Of a stretch of 64,000 bases of DNA, positions 35,338 to 45,450 are shown piece after piece. Below the pieces are notes generated by a model. That model was not told the DNA's origin. It searched no databases and saw nothing but the letters and a program-made list of their open reading frames with translations. The position numbers and the translations under genes were made by a program. Position 1 is the stretch's first letter; every line of letters starts with the position of its first letter. Source of the DNA: Methylomonas fluvii (GTDB lineage: Bacteria; Pseudomonadota; Gammaproteobacteria; Methylococcales; Methylomonadaceae); the NCBI RefSeq assembly GCF_014850975.1, contig NZ_JACXST010000002.1, positions 1,426,001 through 1,490,000 on the forward strand, in the 5' to 3' direction.

Positions 35338-36222
35338 TTAGCCTCTTGGATGATGTTGGGTGTGTAACGCTTTCAAGCGCTGCTGGGCAATATGCGTATA
35401 AATTTGGGTAGTGGATAAATCCGAGTGACCGAGCAATAGCTGCACGACTCTGAGGTCAGCACCATGATTCAACAAATGCGTGGCAAACGCATGACGCAGC
35501 GTATGCGGCGACAAATGTTTTTCGATGCCGGCCAGCGCGGCATAGCGTTTGATAATGTGCCAAAAAGCCTGTCTGGTCATAGAAGAGCCCCTGCTGGTAA
35601 CAAACAAATAGTCGCTTTGTCTATTTCCCAGGATTGCTTGTCTGGCAGTATTCAGATAACGTTCTGCCCAATCCATGGCTTCTTCACCAACCGGCACCAG
35701 GCGCTCCTTATCGCCTTTGCCGACGATGCGCACACAACCTTGCCGGAAATTGATTTGGCTAAACTTGAGTTCGACTAACTCGGACACCCGCAGCCCTGTG
35801 GCGTAAAGCATTTCAAGCATCGTTCTATCCCTGAAACCCAACTTGTCGGTAACTTCCGGAGCATTTAACAATAATTCGACATCGGTTTCTGACAATGAAT
35901 CAGGCAACGTGCGGCCAAGCTGTGGCGCGTCTATCAATTGGGTAGGATCGATATTAATCTTACCTTCGCGCAGCAAATAACCGTAAAAGCGCCGCAAACA
36001 AGACACAATTCTGGCCGACGAACGGCTGCTTATACCTTGTTGCTGTCGGTGAGCCAAAAAGCTCTTGATCGTCGTGTCGTCAACGGTCGCTATATCCTTA
36101 TCCTTCAGCCACTTCGCAAACAATTTTAGATCGCTACCGTAAGCCGATAGCGTATTGTCGCTTAATCCAAATTCCAGCCACAATGCGTTTAAGAAAGACT
36201 CTATGGTCTGCGCCGAATTCAT
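35338..36222 (-). CDS. xerD: Site-specific tyrosine recombinase XerD
   Basis: 294 residues, the usual length. N-terminal SAM-like domain and C-terminal catalytic domain with Arg145 (ATGLRVSELV), Lys169 (GKGDKERLVP), His240 and Arg243 (HTLRHAFATH), His266 (LLGHSDLSTTQ) and nucleophile Tyr275 (IYTHI). With XerC it resolves chromosome dimers at dif. It overlaps the ogt stop by four bases and leads into lpxA. Confidence 0.95.
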   Translation of the reverse strand: MNSAQTIESFLNALWLEFGLSDNTLSAYGSDLKLFAKWLKDKDIATVDDTTIKSFLAHRQQQGISSRSSARIVSCLRRFYGYLLREGKINIDPTQLIDAPQLGRTLPDSLSETDVELLLNAPEVTDKLGFRDRTMLEMLYATGLRVSELVELKFSQINFRQGCVRIVGKGDKERLVPVGEEAMDWAERYLNTARQAILGNRQSDYLFVTSRGSSMTRQAFWHIIKRYAALAGIEKHLSPHTLRHAFATHLLNHGADLRVVQLLLGHSDLSTTQIYTHIAQQRLKALHTQHHPRG

Positions 36223-36725
36223 TCGCCGGCCAATCCCAAACCACGCTCGTACTCAAGTAAACGGTGTTTAAGCGCGACAAACTCGCCGTCAGCCTGCCCC
36301 ATAAAACCGCCGATACCATGCTTTGCCACCACCCGATGACACGGGATAATTCCGGCATAAGGATTATTGCGGCAAGCCCCCGCTATTGCTCTAGGTCCTG
36401 AACCCAGCTTCTCCGCCAATCCCGAGTATGTTTCCACTTGCCCGACAGGAATAGCCAATAACGCACTCCAAACCGCTTTACCGTATGCGCTACCCTGACT
36501 TAGCAAGTGGACATACAGTTCATTTTGCATCGGGTTTAACAGATAACTTTGCACGCGAACAGCCTGCGGTGACAAAGTCTTAGTTAACTCCCCCCCAACG
36601 TGCCAAGATGCATCCGTAATGATTTCACCAGCCATGGTTAATCTTAATTCCGCATCGAGTATTGGCACGGCGAGCTGAGACTCTTCACCATCCGCAACAG
36701 TTTGCCAAACGATATGTAAAGGCAT
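36219..36725 (-). CDS. ogt: Methylated-DNA-protein-cysteine methyltransferase
   Basis: 168 residues from the ATG at 36725 (a GTG lies three bases earlier). The C-terminal DNA-binding domain has YSGLAEKLGSGPRAIAGACR and the active-site PCHRVV near residue 129. It removes alkyl groups from O6-alkylguanine in a suicide reaction. First gene of the ogt-xerD-lpxA group, facing away from the rplS terminator. Confidence 0.93.
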   Translation of the reverse strand: MPLHIVWQTVADGEESQLAVPILDAELRLTMAGEIITDASWHVGGELTKTLSPQAVRVQSYLLNPMQNELYVHLLSQGSAYGKAVWSALLAIPVGQVETYSGLAEKLGSGPRAIAGACRNNPYAGIIPCHRVVAKHGIGGFMGQADGEFVALKHRLLEYERGLGLAGE

Positions 36726-36746
36726 CACTTATCTCTTGCTCTCGGC

Positions 36747-36778
36747 AAAAAAAAAGGCAGCTAAGCAGGCCGCCTTTT
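36747..36778 (-). terminator. Rho-independent terminator after rplS
   Basis: Leftward, AAAAGGCGGC pairs with GCTGCCTTTT around TCTGCTTA-like loop bases and is followed by a run of nine T. It lies about 45 bases after the rplS stop and ends the S16 operon. Confidence 0.88.
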
Positions 36779-36820
36779 CTCATTACCTGATTCGATATAA
36801 ACGAACCAGATTGCAACGTA

Positions 36821-37168
36821 TTAAGAAAGTTTCTCTTTGATACGTGCGGCTTTACCAGCCAAGTCGCGCAGGTAGTAAAGTTTAGCGCGGCGAACGTCAC
36901 CGCGACGTTTTACTTCGATGCTGCCAACCGATGGGCTGTGGGTTTGGAAAACACGCTCAACACCAACGCCATGCGAAATTTTTCTGACGGTAAATGCTGA
37001 ATTCAAACCGCGATTACGTTTAGCAATCACGATGCCTTCAAAAGCCTGTAATCTTTCCCGAGTGCCTTCAGTTACTCTAACTTGCACCACGACAGTGTCG
37101 CCAGGTCCGAATTCCGGTACGTCTTTTTTCAGCTGTTCAGCTTCCAATTCTTCAATAATTTTACTCAT
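36821..37168 (-). CDS. rplS: 50S ribosomal protein L19
   Basis: 115 residues from [20 protein letters not shown], with the L19 core [20 protein letters not shown] and [20 protein letters not shown]. It lies at the 30S-50S interface. Last gene of rpsP-rimM-trmD-rplS, followed by a strong terminator. A GTG two codons upstream is an unlikely alternative start. Confidence 0.97.
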   Translation of the reverse strand: MSKIIEELEAEQLKKDVPEFGPGDTVVVQVRVTEGTRERLQAFEGIVIAKRNRGLNSAFTVRKISHGVGVERVFQTHSPSVGSIEVKRRGDVRRAKLYYLRDLAGKAARIKEKLS

Positions 37169-37180
37169 AACCACACCCTA

Positions 37181-37921
37181 TTAAACAACTTCAGTTCTAA
37201 ATTCTTTCAGCAAAGCGTCCTGCTCTGCGCTTAATGTTACTTTTCCCAGCATATCCGGGCGCCTGATCCAAGTCCGTCCCAACGCTTGCTTCATACGCCA
37301 CCGTTTGATGTCGGCATGATTTCCACCGAGTAGCACATCCGGCACATCGCCAATATCGCTACGCTCGGGCCGCGTATAATGCGGGCAATCCAACAAACCA
37401 TCAAAATGCGAATCTTGTTTAGCAGATTCTTCGTCGCCCAGTACACCAGGAATTAACCTGGTAACCGCGTCGATTACTATCAAGGCTGCCAACTCGCCGC
37501 CACTGATCACGTAATCCCCCAGCGACCATTCCTCGTCGCAAGCATGCTGGATAAATCGCTCGTCTATACCTTCATAACGCCCGGATACCAGAATCAATTG
37601 ATCGCAGCAACTTGCATCCAACAACAGCCCCTGAGTAAGCAATCGCCCCTGTGGACTCAAGCAAATCACCTTACTGCTAGCCAAGGCATTATGTTGTTTG
37701 GCTGCAGCTAACGTGTCGAGCAAAGGTTGGCATTTCATTACCATGCCCGGCCCGCCGCCATAAGGCCTGTCATCCACTGTCCGATGTTTATCGTGTGTGT
37801 AATCACGAGGATTCCAAACGGATAGATCAACCAAGCCTCGCTCAATTGCTCTGCCGGTTACCCCGTAAGCAGCAGCATCAGATACCATGTCAGGAAAGAG
37901 ACTGATAACATCGAAACGCAT
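37181..37921 (-). CDS. trmD: tRNA (guanine-N1)-methyltransferase TrmD
   Basis: 246 residues from [12 protein letters not shown], the conserved family start. SPOUT-class motifs: [14 protein letters not shown] near residue 50, [13 protein letters not shown] near 112, and [13 protein letters not shown] near 132, forming the trefoil-knot SAM site. It methylates G37 of tRNAs, preventing frameshifting. A TTG nine codons upstream keeps the frame open but lacks a ribosome site. Confidence 0.96.
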   Translation of the reverse strand: MRFDVISLFPDMVSDAAAYGVTGRAIERGLVDLSVWNPRDYTHDKHRTVDDRPYGGGPGMVMKCQPLLDTLAAAKQHNALASSKVICLSPQGRLLTQGLLLDASCCDQLILVSGRYEGIDERFIQHACDEEWSLGDYVISGGELAALIVIDAVTRLIPGVLGDEESAKQDSHFDGLLDCPHYTRPERSDIGDVPDVLLGGNHADIKRWRMKQALGRTWIRRPDMLGKVTLSAEQDALLKEFRTEVV

Positions 37922-37929
37922 ACCTTGAG

Positions 37930-38421
37930 TTAAAAGTCGGGATCCCAATCGACGATAATGATGCCATCGTCAAGATCGATTTTTAAAATGGTACTCTGCT
38001 GCAAAAACGGAATCAGGCGCTCTACCTCGCCATCTACTACTACCAGCACGTCATTAGCACCGGTCTCCAGCAGATGATCAACCTTACCTAGCTTGCAACC
38101 TTGTTGGTTACATACTTCCAACCCTATCAGATCGGCCCAGTAATATTCGCCATCGTCTGCTTTAGGTAGTTGTTGCTTGCGTATAAGAATATCCGCCCCC
38201 ATCAACTCAGCGGCACTATCTCTATCGCTAATGCCTTGCAATTCTGCGACAACCAAGTTGCCTTGACGCCTACCACCAAGCAATTTAACTTCTTGTAGCC
38301 TGCTGTTTTTCTGGAGAATCCACGGCGAATACTGCAATATATTTTCCCGGGGATCGGTGAAAGAGTAGACTTTTACCCATCCTTTTACACCAAAAACGCC
38401 GGACACTTGGCCGACGTTCAA
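37930..38421 (-). CDS. rimM: Ribosome maturation factor RimM (TTG start)
   Basis: About 163 residues. N-terminal RimM barrel ([20 protein letters not shown]) and C-terminal PRC-barrel ([20 protein letters not shown], ending IIVDWDPDF). It binds S19 and helps 16S rRNA 3'-domain maturation. No ATG is available ahead of the domain; TTG at 38421 follows AGGGGAG with good spacing, while an in-frame TTG at 38439 has none. Gap to rpsP 26 bases, to trmD 8 bases. Confidence 0.93.
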   Translation of the reverse strand: MNVGQVSGVFGVKGWVKVYSFTDPRENILQYSPWILQKNSRLQEVKLLGGRRQGNLVVAELQGISDRDSAAELMGADILIRKQQLPKADDGEYYWADLIGLEVCNQQGCKLGKVDHLLETGANDVLVVVDGEVERLIPFLQQSTILKIDLDDGIIIVDWDPDF

Positions 38422-38447
38422 AAACTCCCCTGCTGGCAAAACTAAAC

Positions 38448-38699
38448 TTAAGCGGCTGCTTTATCGGCGTCTTTAATCAATCTAGCGACGCGATCAGTCG
38501 GCTGCGCGCCATTGGATTTCCAGTATTGGACGCGCTCGCTATCCAATACCAATCTTTGCTCACCACCGCGAGCTAAAGGATTGAAAAAACCTACGCGCTC
38601 AATGTAACGACCATCGCGACTGCTTCTGCTGTCGGTAACAACAACATGATAGAAAGGACGATTCTTAGCGCCGCCTCTGGACAAACGAATGCTTACCAT
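38448..38699 (-). CDS. rpsP: 30S ribosomal protein S16
   Basis: 83 residues, canonical start [20 protein letters not shown] and [14 protein letters not shown] motif. Assembly protein of the 30S subunit. First gene of the operon, preceded by a promoter candidate at 38743-38771 in the gap after ffh. Confidence 0.97.
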   Translation of the reverse strand: MVSIRLSRGGAKNRPFYHVVVTDSRSSRDGRYIERVGFFNPLARGGEQRLVLDSERVQYWKSNGAQPTDRVARLIKDADKAAA

Positions 38700-38742
38700 T
38701 TGGATACCTTAAATAACATTGAATCAAAAAACTTAATCAAAC

Positions 38743-38771
38743 TATTCTACGCGATTTTTACAATAAGTGAA
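38743..38771 (-). promoter_or_regulatory. Candidate sigma-70 promoter of the S16 operon
   Basis: Leftward strand: TTCACT, 17-base spacer, TAGAAT. The -10 matches five of six and the -35 four of six. It lies 44 bases before the rpsP ATG in the only gap available. Confidence 0.55.
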
Positions 38772-38787
38772 GGACAAATTACGACAA

Positions 38788-40143
38788 TCACATTCTCATG
38801 CCGCGCATATTGCTCTTCAAACCGCGCATCATGTTAGCGATATTACCTTTGCTGAATTTTTTCATCATCTTTTCCATCATTTGATGCTGCTTCAACACAC
38901 GATTTACAGCTTGCAAGTCCAAGCCGCAACCATCGGCGATACGTTGCTTACGCCCACCCTTAATTAGATCGGGAAAACGCCGTTCTTGCTTGGTCATTGA
39001 GTTGATTACGGCAATCTGATGCGCCAAATCCTTGTCGTTGACTTTATCCTTAATGTCTTTGGGCACGCCACTCATACCCGGCAGCTTATCCATCATAGCG
39101 CCAAGTCCACCCATATTCTGCATTTGTTCAAGCTGCTCTTTGAGGTCGTTCAAATCGAAGCTTTTGCCTTTTTGCAGCTTTTTGGCTAATTGTTCGGCCT
39201 TTTTCTTGTCGACATTTTGCTCGATATTCTCAATCAGCGACAACATGTCGCCCATACCGAGAATACGCGAAGCCAACCGATCGGGATAGAAAGGCTCTAA
39301 GGCATCGGTTTTTTCGCCGACACCGATAAATTTAATCGGCTTACCGGTTACATGTCGAATGGAAAGCGCAGCTCCACCACGCGCGTCGCCGTCGGCCTTG
39401 GTCAGAATTACACCGGTCAAGGGCAAGGCATCATGAAAAGCCTTAGCAGTGTTCGCAGCATCTTGACCCGTCATGCTATCAACCACAAATAAGGTCTCGA
39501 TCGGCTTGATCGCGGCATGCAAAGCCTTGATCTCTGCCATCATCTCGTCATCGACATGCAAACGCCCGGCGGTATCGACAATTACCACATCTAAAAATTG
39601 ACGCTTTGCCGCATCTATAGCTCTGTTAACAATGTCGACCGGATTTTCGCTGGCATCGCTTTCGAAAAACTTTAAACCAACATCGGCAGCCAATGTCTCC
39701 AATTGTTTAATCGCTGCCGGACGATAAACGTCGACACTCACCACCCCAACTTTTTTCTTTTTCTTTTCTTTTAGATGGCGGCCTAATTTTGCCACCGTAG
39801 TCGTTTTACCCGCCCCCTGAAGACCTGCCATCAATACGATTGCCGGCGGATTGGTCCGCAGATTCAGCTCTTCGTTAGCCGAACCCATCACTTTAACCAG
39901 TTCGGACTGCACCACCTTGATCATTGCCTGGCCTGGCGTCAAACTGGTTTGCACTTCCTGACCCAACGCGCGCTGAGTAACTTGATCGATAAAATCGGTC
40001 ACTACCGGCAAAGCAACATCGGCTTCCAGCAAAGCCATTCTTACTTCGCGCATGGTGTCCTGGATATTGCTCTCGGTCAGACGACCTTGGCCTTTAATTT
40101 TTTTTAGTGTGCCACTGAGGCGATCAGATAAATTATCAAACAT
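38788..40143 (-). CDS. ffh: Signal recognition particle protein Ffh
   Basis: 451 residues: N domain, GTPase G domain with AGLQGAGKTTTVAKL near 107, DTAGRLHVDDEMM near 190, TKADGDARGG near 250, and a methionine-rich M domain ending in MMKKFSKGNIANMMRGLKSN. With 4.5S RNA it targets inner-membrane proteins co-translationally. Divergent from the CcsA-like gene, a common gammaproteobacterial arrangement. Confidence 0.97.
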   Translation of the reverse strand: MFDNLSDRLSGTLKKIKGQGRLTESNIQDTMREVRMALLEADVALPVVTDFIDQVTQRALGQEVQTSLTPGQAMIKVVQSELVKVMGSANEELNLRTNPPAIVLMAGLQGAGKTTTVAKLGRHLKEKKKKKVGVVSVDVYRPAAIKQLETLAADVGLKFFESDASENPVDIVNRAIDAAKRQFLDVVIVDTAGRLHVDDEMMAEIKALHAAIKPIETLFVVDSMTGQDAANTAKAFHDALPLTGVILTKADGDARGGAALSIRHVTGKPIKFIGVGEKTDALEPFYPDRLASRILGMGDMLSLIENIEQNVDKKKAEQLAKKLQKGKSFDLNDLKEQLEQMQNMGGLGAMMDKLPGMSGVPKDIKDKVNDKDLAHQIAVINSMTKQERRFPDLIKGGRKQRIADGCGLDLQAVNRVLKQHQMMEKMMKKFSKGNIANMMRGLKSNMRGMRM

Positions 40144-40269
40144 AGCTGCGTCTTTATTTTTCTAGGGTTCCGGCGGATGTCTGCCAACACAAACGGATTA
40201 CAACAATTGGTCTGCTTAGTTTAACATAACCGTATCGCAACACCTTTTGATTATTCCCCTGCCATCGCC

Positions 40270-41067
40270 ATGTACACCACACCCGTCGGTCTATTTTCGA
40301 TATTAAGCTATGCGATTGCCGCGACATTGATCGTTAAAGAAATCTTTGGCGCCAAACAGCACCGGCTATCCATGCAACTAGCTTGGCTTGGCGCAGGCTT
40401 GCATAGCGCCTACACCGTTTTGAATGTACAACACCATGACGGATTCAACTTTAGTTTTTTCAGTACCGCATCGCTGGCAGGCTTGGTTATTTGCCTTCTG
40501 CTGTTAATTGCCTCGCTGGACAAACCAGTGGCAAAACTTGGCGTGTTGATTTTTCCTGTCGCAGCAGCAATGCTGGCTTTAGATATTCATTACCCAGCTA
40601 CGCCGCGCCTGCTTGTGAACCACAATTGGCAGATGAGCACTCACATACTGACATCGATATTGGCATTCAGCCTATTAAATATCGCTGCCTTACAAGCCAT
40701 TTTATTGGCCGTTCAAGATCAACAATTACGCCATCGCCACCCCAAACGCTTTATGTTGGCTTTACCACCTTTACAGGCGATGGAATCACTGTTATTTCAA
40801 ATGATTGCAACGGGATTACTGTTTTTGACCGCCTCCTTGGTCACCGGCTTCTTTTTCGTCGAGGATTTATTTGCGCAGCATTTGGTTCATAAAACCGTAC
40901 TATCGATTCTGGCCTGGATAATTTTTTCCGCACTACTGTTCGGCAGGATTCGCTATGGCTGGCGCGGACAAAGCGCAATTCAGTGGACCCTCATAGGCTT
41001 TACTTCATTACTACTAGCCTATTTCGGCAGTAAATTGGTTTTGGAATTGATATTGAAAAAAGTTTGA
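40270..41067 (+). CDS. CcsA/YpjD-like cytochrome c assembly family membrane protein
   Basis: 265 residues with about eight hydrophobic segments; histidines in LVNHNWQMSTHILTS and LVHKTVLSILAWIIF are placed as in the CcsA/YpjD (cytochrome C assembly family) proteins. E. coli ypjD is likewise next to ffh. A role in heme handling is assumed for the family, but YpjD itself has no firmly established function. Starts with ATG at 40270. Confidence 0.85.
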   Translation: MYTTPVGLFSILSYAIAATLIVKEIFGAKQHRLSMQLAWLGAGLHSAYTVLNVQHHDGFNFSFFSTASLAGLVICLLLLIASLDKPVAKLGVLIFPVAAAMLALDIHYPATPRLLVNHNWQMSTHILTSILAFSLLNIAALQAILLAVQDQQLRHRHPKRFMLALPPLQAMESLLFQMIATGLLFLTASLVTGFFFVEDLFAQHLVHKTVLSILAWIIFSALLFGRIRYGWRGQSAIQWTLIGFTSLLLAYFGSKLVLELILKKV

Positions 41068-41112
41068 CCCTTTAAAATCATAGCGCAAGACTACGAGACA
41101 CCATATCCGCAG

Positions 41113-43608
41113 CTAAAATCCAGCGGAAACCAACGCAGCCTTCATGGTCACGGCAACTTCAAGACCAGGTTTTTGAGTCAAAATGTAATCCAGCATCATG
41201 ATAGCCGCATCATAGATTCCTTGCTCCGTATACAAGTTAGCCAATTTTATTTGCGCCAACGTATCGCTGGGAAATTGGCCGATGTAATTATTGTAGGCGT
41301 CTATCGCGACCATCACATCGCCATGCAGCCTTTGCATTTCCGCATACAAGGGCAAGTAGAAGGGATTCAATTGCGACAAACACTGTAACGCTAAATTGGC
41401 GGTATGAGCGTCATCGCTATCGATACCGATATCTGCAATTCTAATCAGGGCCTGCTCGACCAACACACCACCACCGTCAACAATTTGTCGATAAGCATCC
41501 AGAGCCTGAGCCGATGCGTGTTGCAATTCGGCCAAGTAGCCAGTAATCAGATTGCGATACGGCTCAACCGCCTGCTGATCCTGATGTTTACTCAAACTGA
41601 CCAGCAAATCACTCAATTCTTCGATTTTTTTATGCTTGAATAACAAGCCAGCCCTTTGCTTCAGACTTGAAAGATTTCCCTGGCTTTTGGCCTTGGCAAA
41701 ATGCCGAGTATTTTTATCATGCACAATATCTAAGAAGCGTTTTTCAAAATCGGCAAATTGAGCCTGAACATCTAACGGCACCTCAGCGGCAGCAGTCTTC
41801 CACAATCTTACGCGCCCAAAACTTCTGTCTTTTTGATATTGCTCTATTACCAAACCAAAATTCGGTACATCCGCATATTCCTGCTGCCTAGCCTTAACTC
41901 TTTCGACAGCGTCATCCAACAAACACATCAATTTCGCCGCGCCTTCCTGATAGGCGTCATAGAAAACATTGCCAAGTTGCTTGGCTTCTTCAGCACTCCA
42001 TGCTTCATCGTTAAATGCCTTAGTCAACTTGATAAAACTTCTGATACCAAAGCTTTTCACCAACTTGCTGTAATGCCTATGTTCTCGCTTAAACTTCTTC
42101 TCGATCTGATCCAGTCTTTTTTTATCCTTATAGTTTTCAATGACTCCATCAGCACTATACATCTCGTCATTGACACGGCGCGCATTCTCCGCCAGACGGG
42201 CAATTCCTTTGATCTGAAATTGGGCACGCCCCAATTCATCAAGAATTTGTTTATGATATTTACTATGTTCGGTGGATTCGCTAACCCGCTCGACTACGAT
42301 TTCAGCCACATTAATGGAGCCATCCCCAAATTCGATTTCGGATATGGGTGAATACTCGATATTGTCGACCTTGGCAGAACCGCCGGAAATATTGAAAATC
42401 CGACATCCCATGCCCGACAACTGTTTCGCCTGGAAATTCAGCGAGAGAATGGCTTGGGCAAAGTCACAACTAGTAGGCGCCATAAATCCGGCATTTGTCT
42501 CTACTTGCAACGATGTCAAATTAAAGCGTGGCCCGGCCAGTTGCTCGTCGCTACCGGTGGCGTGAGTAAAGCCTTCCTTGGTAAAGCACAAGTCTACGCC
42601 GGCGAGCACCATTCTTTTGAAGCCAAAATGATAGGCCACGCTCAACGCTGTATTGGTCACGGTGGGCCCAGCACTGCCAATATTCGCTACGTTTAGTGGT
42701 GACGGCCAAGGCAGTCGCGGACCAAGATAAAGCCCAAGGCCATGCCATTGATTAACTAATGTTGGGACGGTGTGGTAGGAATATACAAAAATAGGCTTGC
42801 TGCTGAACTCGAGCATTTCCTTGCTAATATCAAAGCTCAGATCAGTCGGATCCACCGAAAACACAAAATCCGGCTCGACATTGGCTTGTAATAACTGGCG
42901 AGAAATTCTGGAAACAGCAAAAACCACAACTTCGTTGCGATGCAATCTAAGCCATGGCAAAACCTCGTCAAGCGAGGGACCACCCGCCAAGATTAACACC
43001 GTCTTATCGACAAAGGCCTTTTCAAGCAATTTTGCCGGCCTTTGGTTATCGGCTAAGTTAATAATCTGTCTGGCAATAAACGCCTCGCTACCCAGCTCGA
43101 CACTAATTTGCCAATACAGTTGCGACAGTACTTCCGTGACATGCCAACTTAACTCTGCATACTCCTCTATATAATCGTCTTGCGCACAAATTGCGTTGTA
43201 GGATCGTACTGCGTTGATATATAGATAATCGTTTATTTTGAAACTTTTAATAGCCTCCGGCCATTGTTCCAAACTGATACACAGAATTCTCTCATCCAAT
43301 CCATCAAGCAATTGGTTGCATTTTAACCCCTGTAACACGCCTTCCGGTTCAACGAAGATATAGCGCGTACCCTTAGGTAAAAACTTAGTTTGCAAGTATT
43401 TTGGCAGTAACCCGGAATCCGTGCCGATAACCACATTAAGCGTATCTTCAGCAAACAGATCCTTACCAAACTTCGCATCAAACAACGCTTCAGCACTAAC
43501 TTTATCGAAGCTGTTTCTATTTACGTTGAAAAAATATTTTTCACCAAAGTTGTTTACGCGTATTGGCCCTAAATCATATTGTCTCACCTGATCAAGTTCA
43601 TCAACCAT
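41113..43608 (-). CDS. Maf-type motility accessory factor, flagellin glycosyltransferase (DUF115)
   Basis: 831 residues. The centre has the DUF115/MAF_flag10 domain: KTVLILAGGPSLDEVLPWL near 205, FVFSVDPTDLSFDI near 248, NIGSAGPTVTNTALSVAYHFGFKRMVLAGVDLCF near 310-345, a GT-A-like nonulosonate transferase core. The C-terminal third (about 640-830) is TPR-like. Maf proteins attach pseudaminic or legionaminic acids to flagellins in the cytoplasm. It lies just downstream of a flagellin gene and near a complete legionaminic-acid pathway, which makes that activity likely. Confidence 0.9.
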   Translation of the reverse strand: MVDELDQVRQYDLGPIRVNNFGEKYFFNVNRNSFDKVSAEALFDAKFGKDLFAEDTLNVVIGTDSGLLPKYLQTKFLPKGTRYIFVEPEGVLQGLKCNQLLDGLDERILCISLEQWPEAIKSFKINDYLYINAVRSYNAICAQDDYIEEYAELSWHVTEVLSQLYWQISVELGSEAFIARQIINLADNQRPAKLLEKAFVDKTVLILAGGPSLDEVLPWLRLHRNEVVVFAVSRISRQLLQANVEPDFVFSVDPTDLSFDISKEMLEFSSKPIFVYSYHTVPTLVNQWHGLGLYLGPRLPWPSPLNVANIGSAGPTVTNTALSVAYHFGFKRMVLAGVDLCFTKEGFTHATGSDEQLAGPRFNLTSLQVETNAGFMAPTSCDFAQAILSLNFQAKQLSGMGCRIFNISGGSAKVDNIEYSPISEIEFGDGSINVAEIVVERVSESTEHSKYHKQILDELGRAQFQIKGIARLAENARRVNDEMYSADGVIENYKDKKRLDQIEKKFKREHRHYSKLVKSFGIRSFIKLTKAFNDEAWSAEEAKQLGNVFYDAYQEGAAKLMCLLDDAVERVKARQQEYADVPNFGLVIEQYQKDRSFGRVRLWKTAAAEVPLDVQAQFADFEKRFLDIVHDKNTRHFAKAKSQGNLSSLKQRAGLLFKHKKIEELSDLLVSLSKHQDQQAVEPYRNLITGYLAELQHASAQALDAYRQIVDGGGVLVEQALIRIADIGIDSDDAHTANLALQCLSQLNPFYLPLYAEMQRLHGDVMVAIDAYNNYIGQFPSDTLAQIKLANLYTEQGIYDAAIMMLDYILTQKPGLEVAVTMKAALVSAGF

Positions 43609-43714
43609 TTGCTACTTCTTGACTAAAGTTTACGGAATCTCGCTAGCTACGCATCAGCTTAGCATTCCTATATTCAAATGCACCGTGAATTCAGACTAAA
43701 TACTGCGGCTGCTT

Positions 43715-44572
43715 TTATTTCAATAGCTGCAATACGCCTTGGGTTACTTGATTAGCCTGAGCCAACATCGCTGTACCCGCCTGCTGCAGAATCTGACTGC
43801 GGCTTAAATTTGCTGTTTCGGCAGCGAAATCGGCATCCATAATCCGCGAACGCGCCGAGCTTTGATTTTCAATGGAAGACTGTAAGTTAGAGATAGTGGT
43901 CATAAATCGATTTTGTATCGCACCTAAATTCGAGCGGAACGTATCTATCCGTTTTATGGCGGTATCAATAGCAGATATTGCTGACCGTACTTTAGCAGAA
44001 GCTGCTCCAGATCCAATAGAGTAACCAGCCGCACCAAAAAGTGCGCTTAGACTTGTAACTTTTATCAAGTCTGAAACCGTAACAGAAACTTGGTTGTCTG
44101 CTGCAGTATTCGCACCCACTTGAAAATTCGCACCTATTAACGAGCCGTTTAAGATTTTTTTCCCGTTGAATTCGGTATTTTGAATAATCCTTTTCACTTC
44201 AGACCCCAATTGCCTGAATTCAGTCTGTAGTTTATCTCTGTCACTACCACTTACAGCGGCCCTGTTAGCGGCTTGCACAGCCAAGTCACGCATCCGTTGC
44301 AATGTCTCAGTTATTGTACCCATCCCAGCTTCCGCTGTTTGCGCCATGGAGATACCGTCGTTGGCATTCCGCATGGCAACAGTCATACCGCGAATTTGCG
44401 ACGTCATCCGGTCGGCAATCGCCAAACCGGCGGCATCGTCTTTAGCACTGTTGACTCTGAGACCTGATGATAAGCGCTCCATAGACATTTGCAGACTATC
44501 GTTAGTCCGCGTCAGAAACTTCTGACTATTCAGTGACGCGATGTTTGTATTGATGACCATTGATGATGGCAT
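43715..44572 (-). CDS. fliC: Flagellin (first copy)
   Basis: 285 residues: conserved D0/D1 N-terminus ([40 protein letters not shown]) and C-terminus ([20 protein letters not shown], ending LQLLK), with almost no central variable domain. GGGAGAACGATC precedes the ATG. It is close to the second flagellin at 47776-48627 and lies upstream of the Maf gene. Serine/threonine-rich central residues (about 120-200) are the likely glycosylation area. Confidence 0.96.
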   Translation of the reverse strand: MPSSMVINTNIASLNSQKFLTRTNDSLQMSMERLSSGLRVNSAKDDAAGLAIADRMTSQIRGMTVAMRNANDGISMAQTAEAGMGTITETLQRMRDLAVQAANRAAVSGSDRDKLQTEFRQLGSEVKRIIQNTEFNGKKILNGSLIGANFQVGANTAADNQVSVTVSDLIKVTSLSALFGAAGYSIGSGAASAKVRSAISAIDTAIKRIDTFRSNLGAIQNRFMTTISNLQSSIENQSSARSRIMDADFAAETANLSRSQILQQAGTAMLAQANQVTQGVLQLLK

Positions 44573-45117
44573 GATCGTTCTCCCGGTTGATACTAAATGG
44601 AATAGGCATTATTGCCGCCACTAAACATCAATCACTTTTCATGCCAATATATAAAAATCCCTTTTAAATTCAATAATTAAAAAAATAAAATGCTATTAAT
44701 ATCTTCAAACATGGCTGAAACACCCCAGATCAAAGGCCGTTTCGCCAATTTACCCGCCTTAAGACAATTAGAACGACATTTTTTTGACTCGCCCATCCGA
44801 AATCCGTTACCTAGAACAACCACATGCCGAACATCCTCAATAAAAGCAAAAAATATCGAATTAAATCAATAATATGCATGATTTTTTACATATTTTGAGA
44901 ATCGTTAATTCAAGACACGAAAGGCTTAAAAAACGACGAGGAAAGCTGTAAGCTGAAATCAGACAGCAAATGAGGATCTAAGAAGAAGACAAAGGGGAGC
45001 GGCATTTCATTGCCGCCAAGACCACAATCAAGAATTGAAGGGATATATCGATACGCTGAACAGCGTGTTGTAACGGAATGATCTGGAAAGAACGAGGATG
45101 GGGCTGAATCAGATGGC
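44573..45117. other. 545-base AT-rich gap between fliT and the first flagellin
   Basis: No supported gene. Short open frames on both strands lack domains and ribosome sites. The promoter of the first flagellin must lie here; a GGCAATAA at 44609-44616 (leftward) recalls the sigma-28 -10 box, but no -35 at proper distance is present, so it is not annotated. No terminator was evident after fliT. Confidence 0.4.
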
Positions 45118-45450
45118 TTAGTAACTATTATAAGCCTGCATTGCCTTGCGACCGCGATCCAAGACCGATTGCTGGGCGGCCGAGAGCGACTTTTGCTCTT
45201 CGATATAAGAAATAAAAACCGCATCCTGCTCAAGCATCAACTGAGCTACTTGCTTGATAAGTAGTTTTTTATGCTCTGGCAAGGACGCTACGCCCGCAAA
45301 AAACTGTTCTAAACAAACTTGCCTTTTATCCAATATATCAGCCAGATTCTCCCATTCCGCCTTTAGTATGCACTCTTGGATATTGTCGGCAAAACCTTGT
45401 AACTGCTGTCGCCACTCCAAGAAATTAGGATCCGGGAAATCGAGAGACAT
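45118..45450 (-). CDS. fliT: FliT-like flagellar export chaperone
   Basis: 110 residues, all-helical, starting MSLDFPDPNFLEWRQQLQGF, with ENLADILDKRQVCLEQFFAG as in FliT family proteins. Assignment rests on helical pattern, length and position directly after fliS (one-base overlap). FliT usually binds FliD before export. Confidence 0.72.
   Translation of the reverse strand: MSLDFPDPNFLEWRQQLQGFADNIQECILKAEWENLADILDKRQVCLEQFFAGVASLPEHKKLLIKQVAQLMLEQDAVFISYIEEQKSLSAAQQSVLDRGRKAMQAYNSY

Noticed and set aside
43628..43660. Rightward TAAAGTTT resembling a sigma-28 -35 box upstream of the Maf gene
   Set aside because: The -10 position reads CTAGCTAC and no rightward gene follows.
44609..44635. 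Possible sigma-28 promoter for the first flagellin
   Set aside because: A GGCAATAA-like -10 is present, but the base run at the expected -35 (GTGATTGA) does not match TAAAGTTT.
44910..45233. 107-codon leftward open frame between fliT and flagellin
   Set aside because: It overlaps the 3' end of fliT in another frame, is rich in S/R/P and has no ribosome site.
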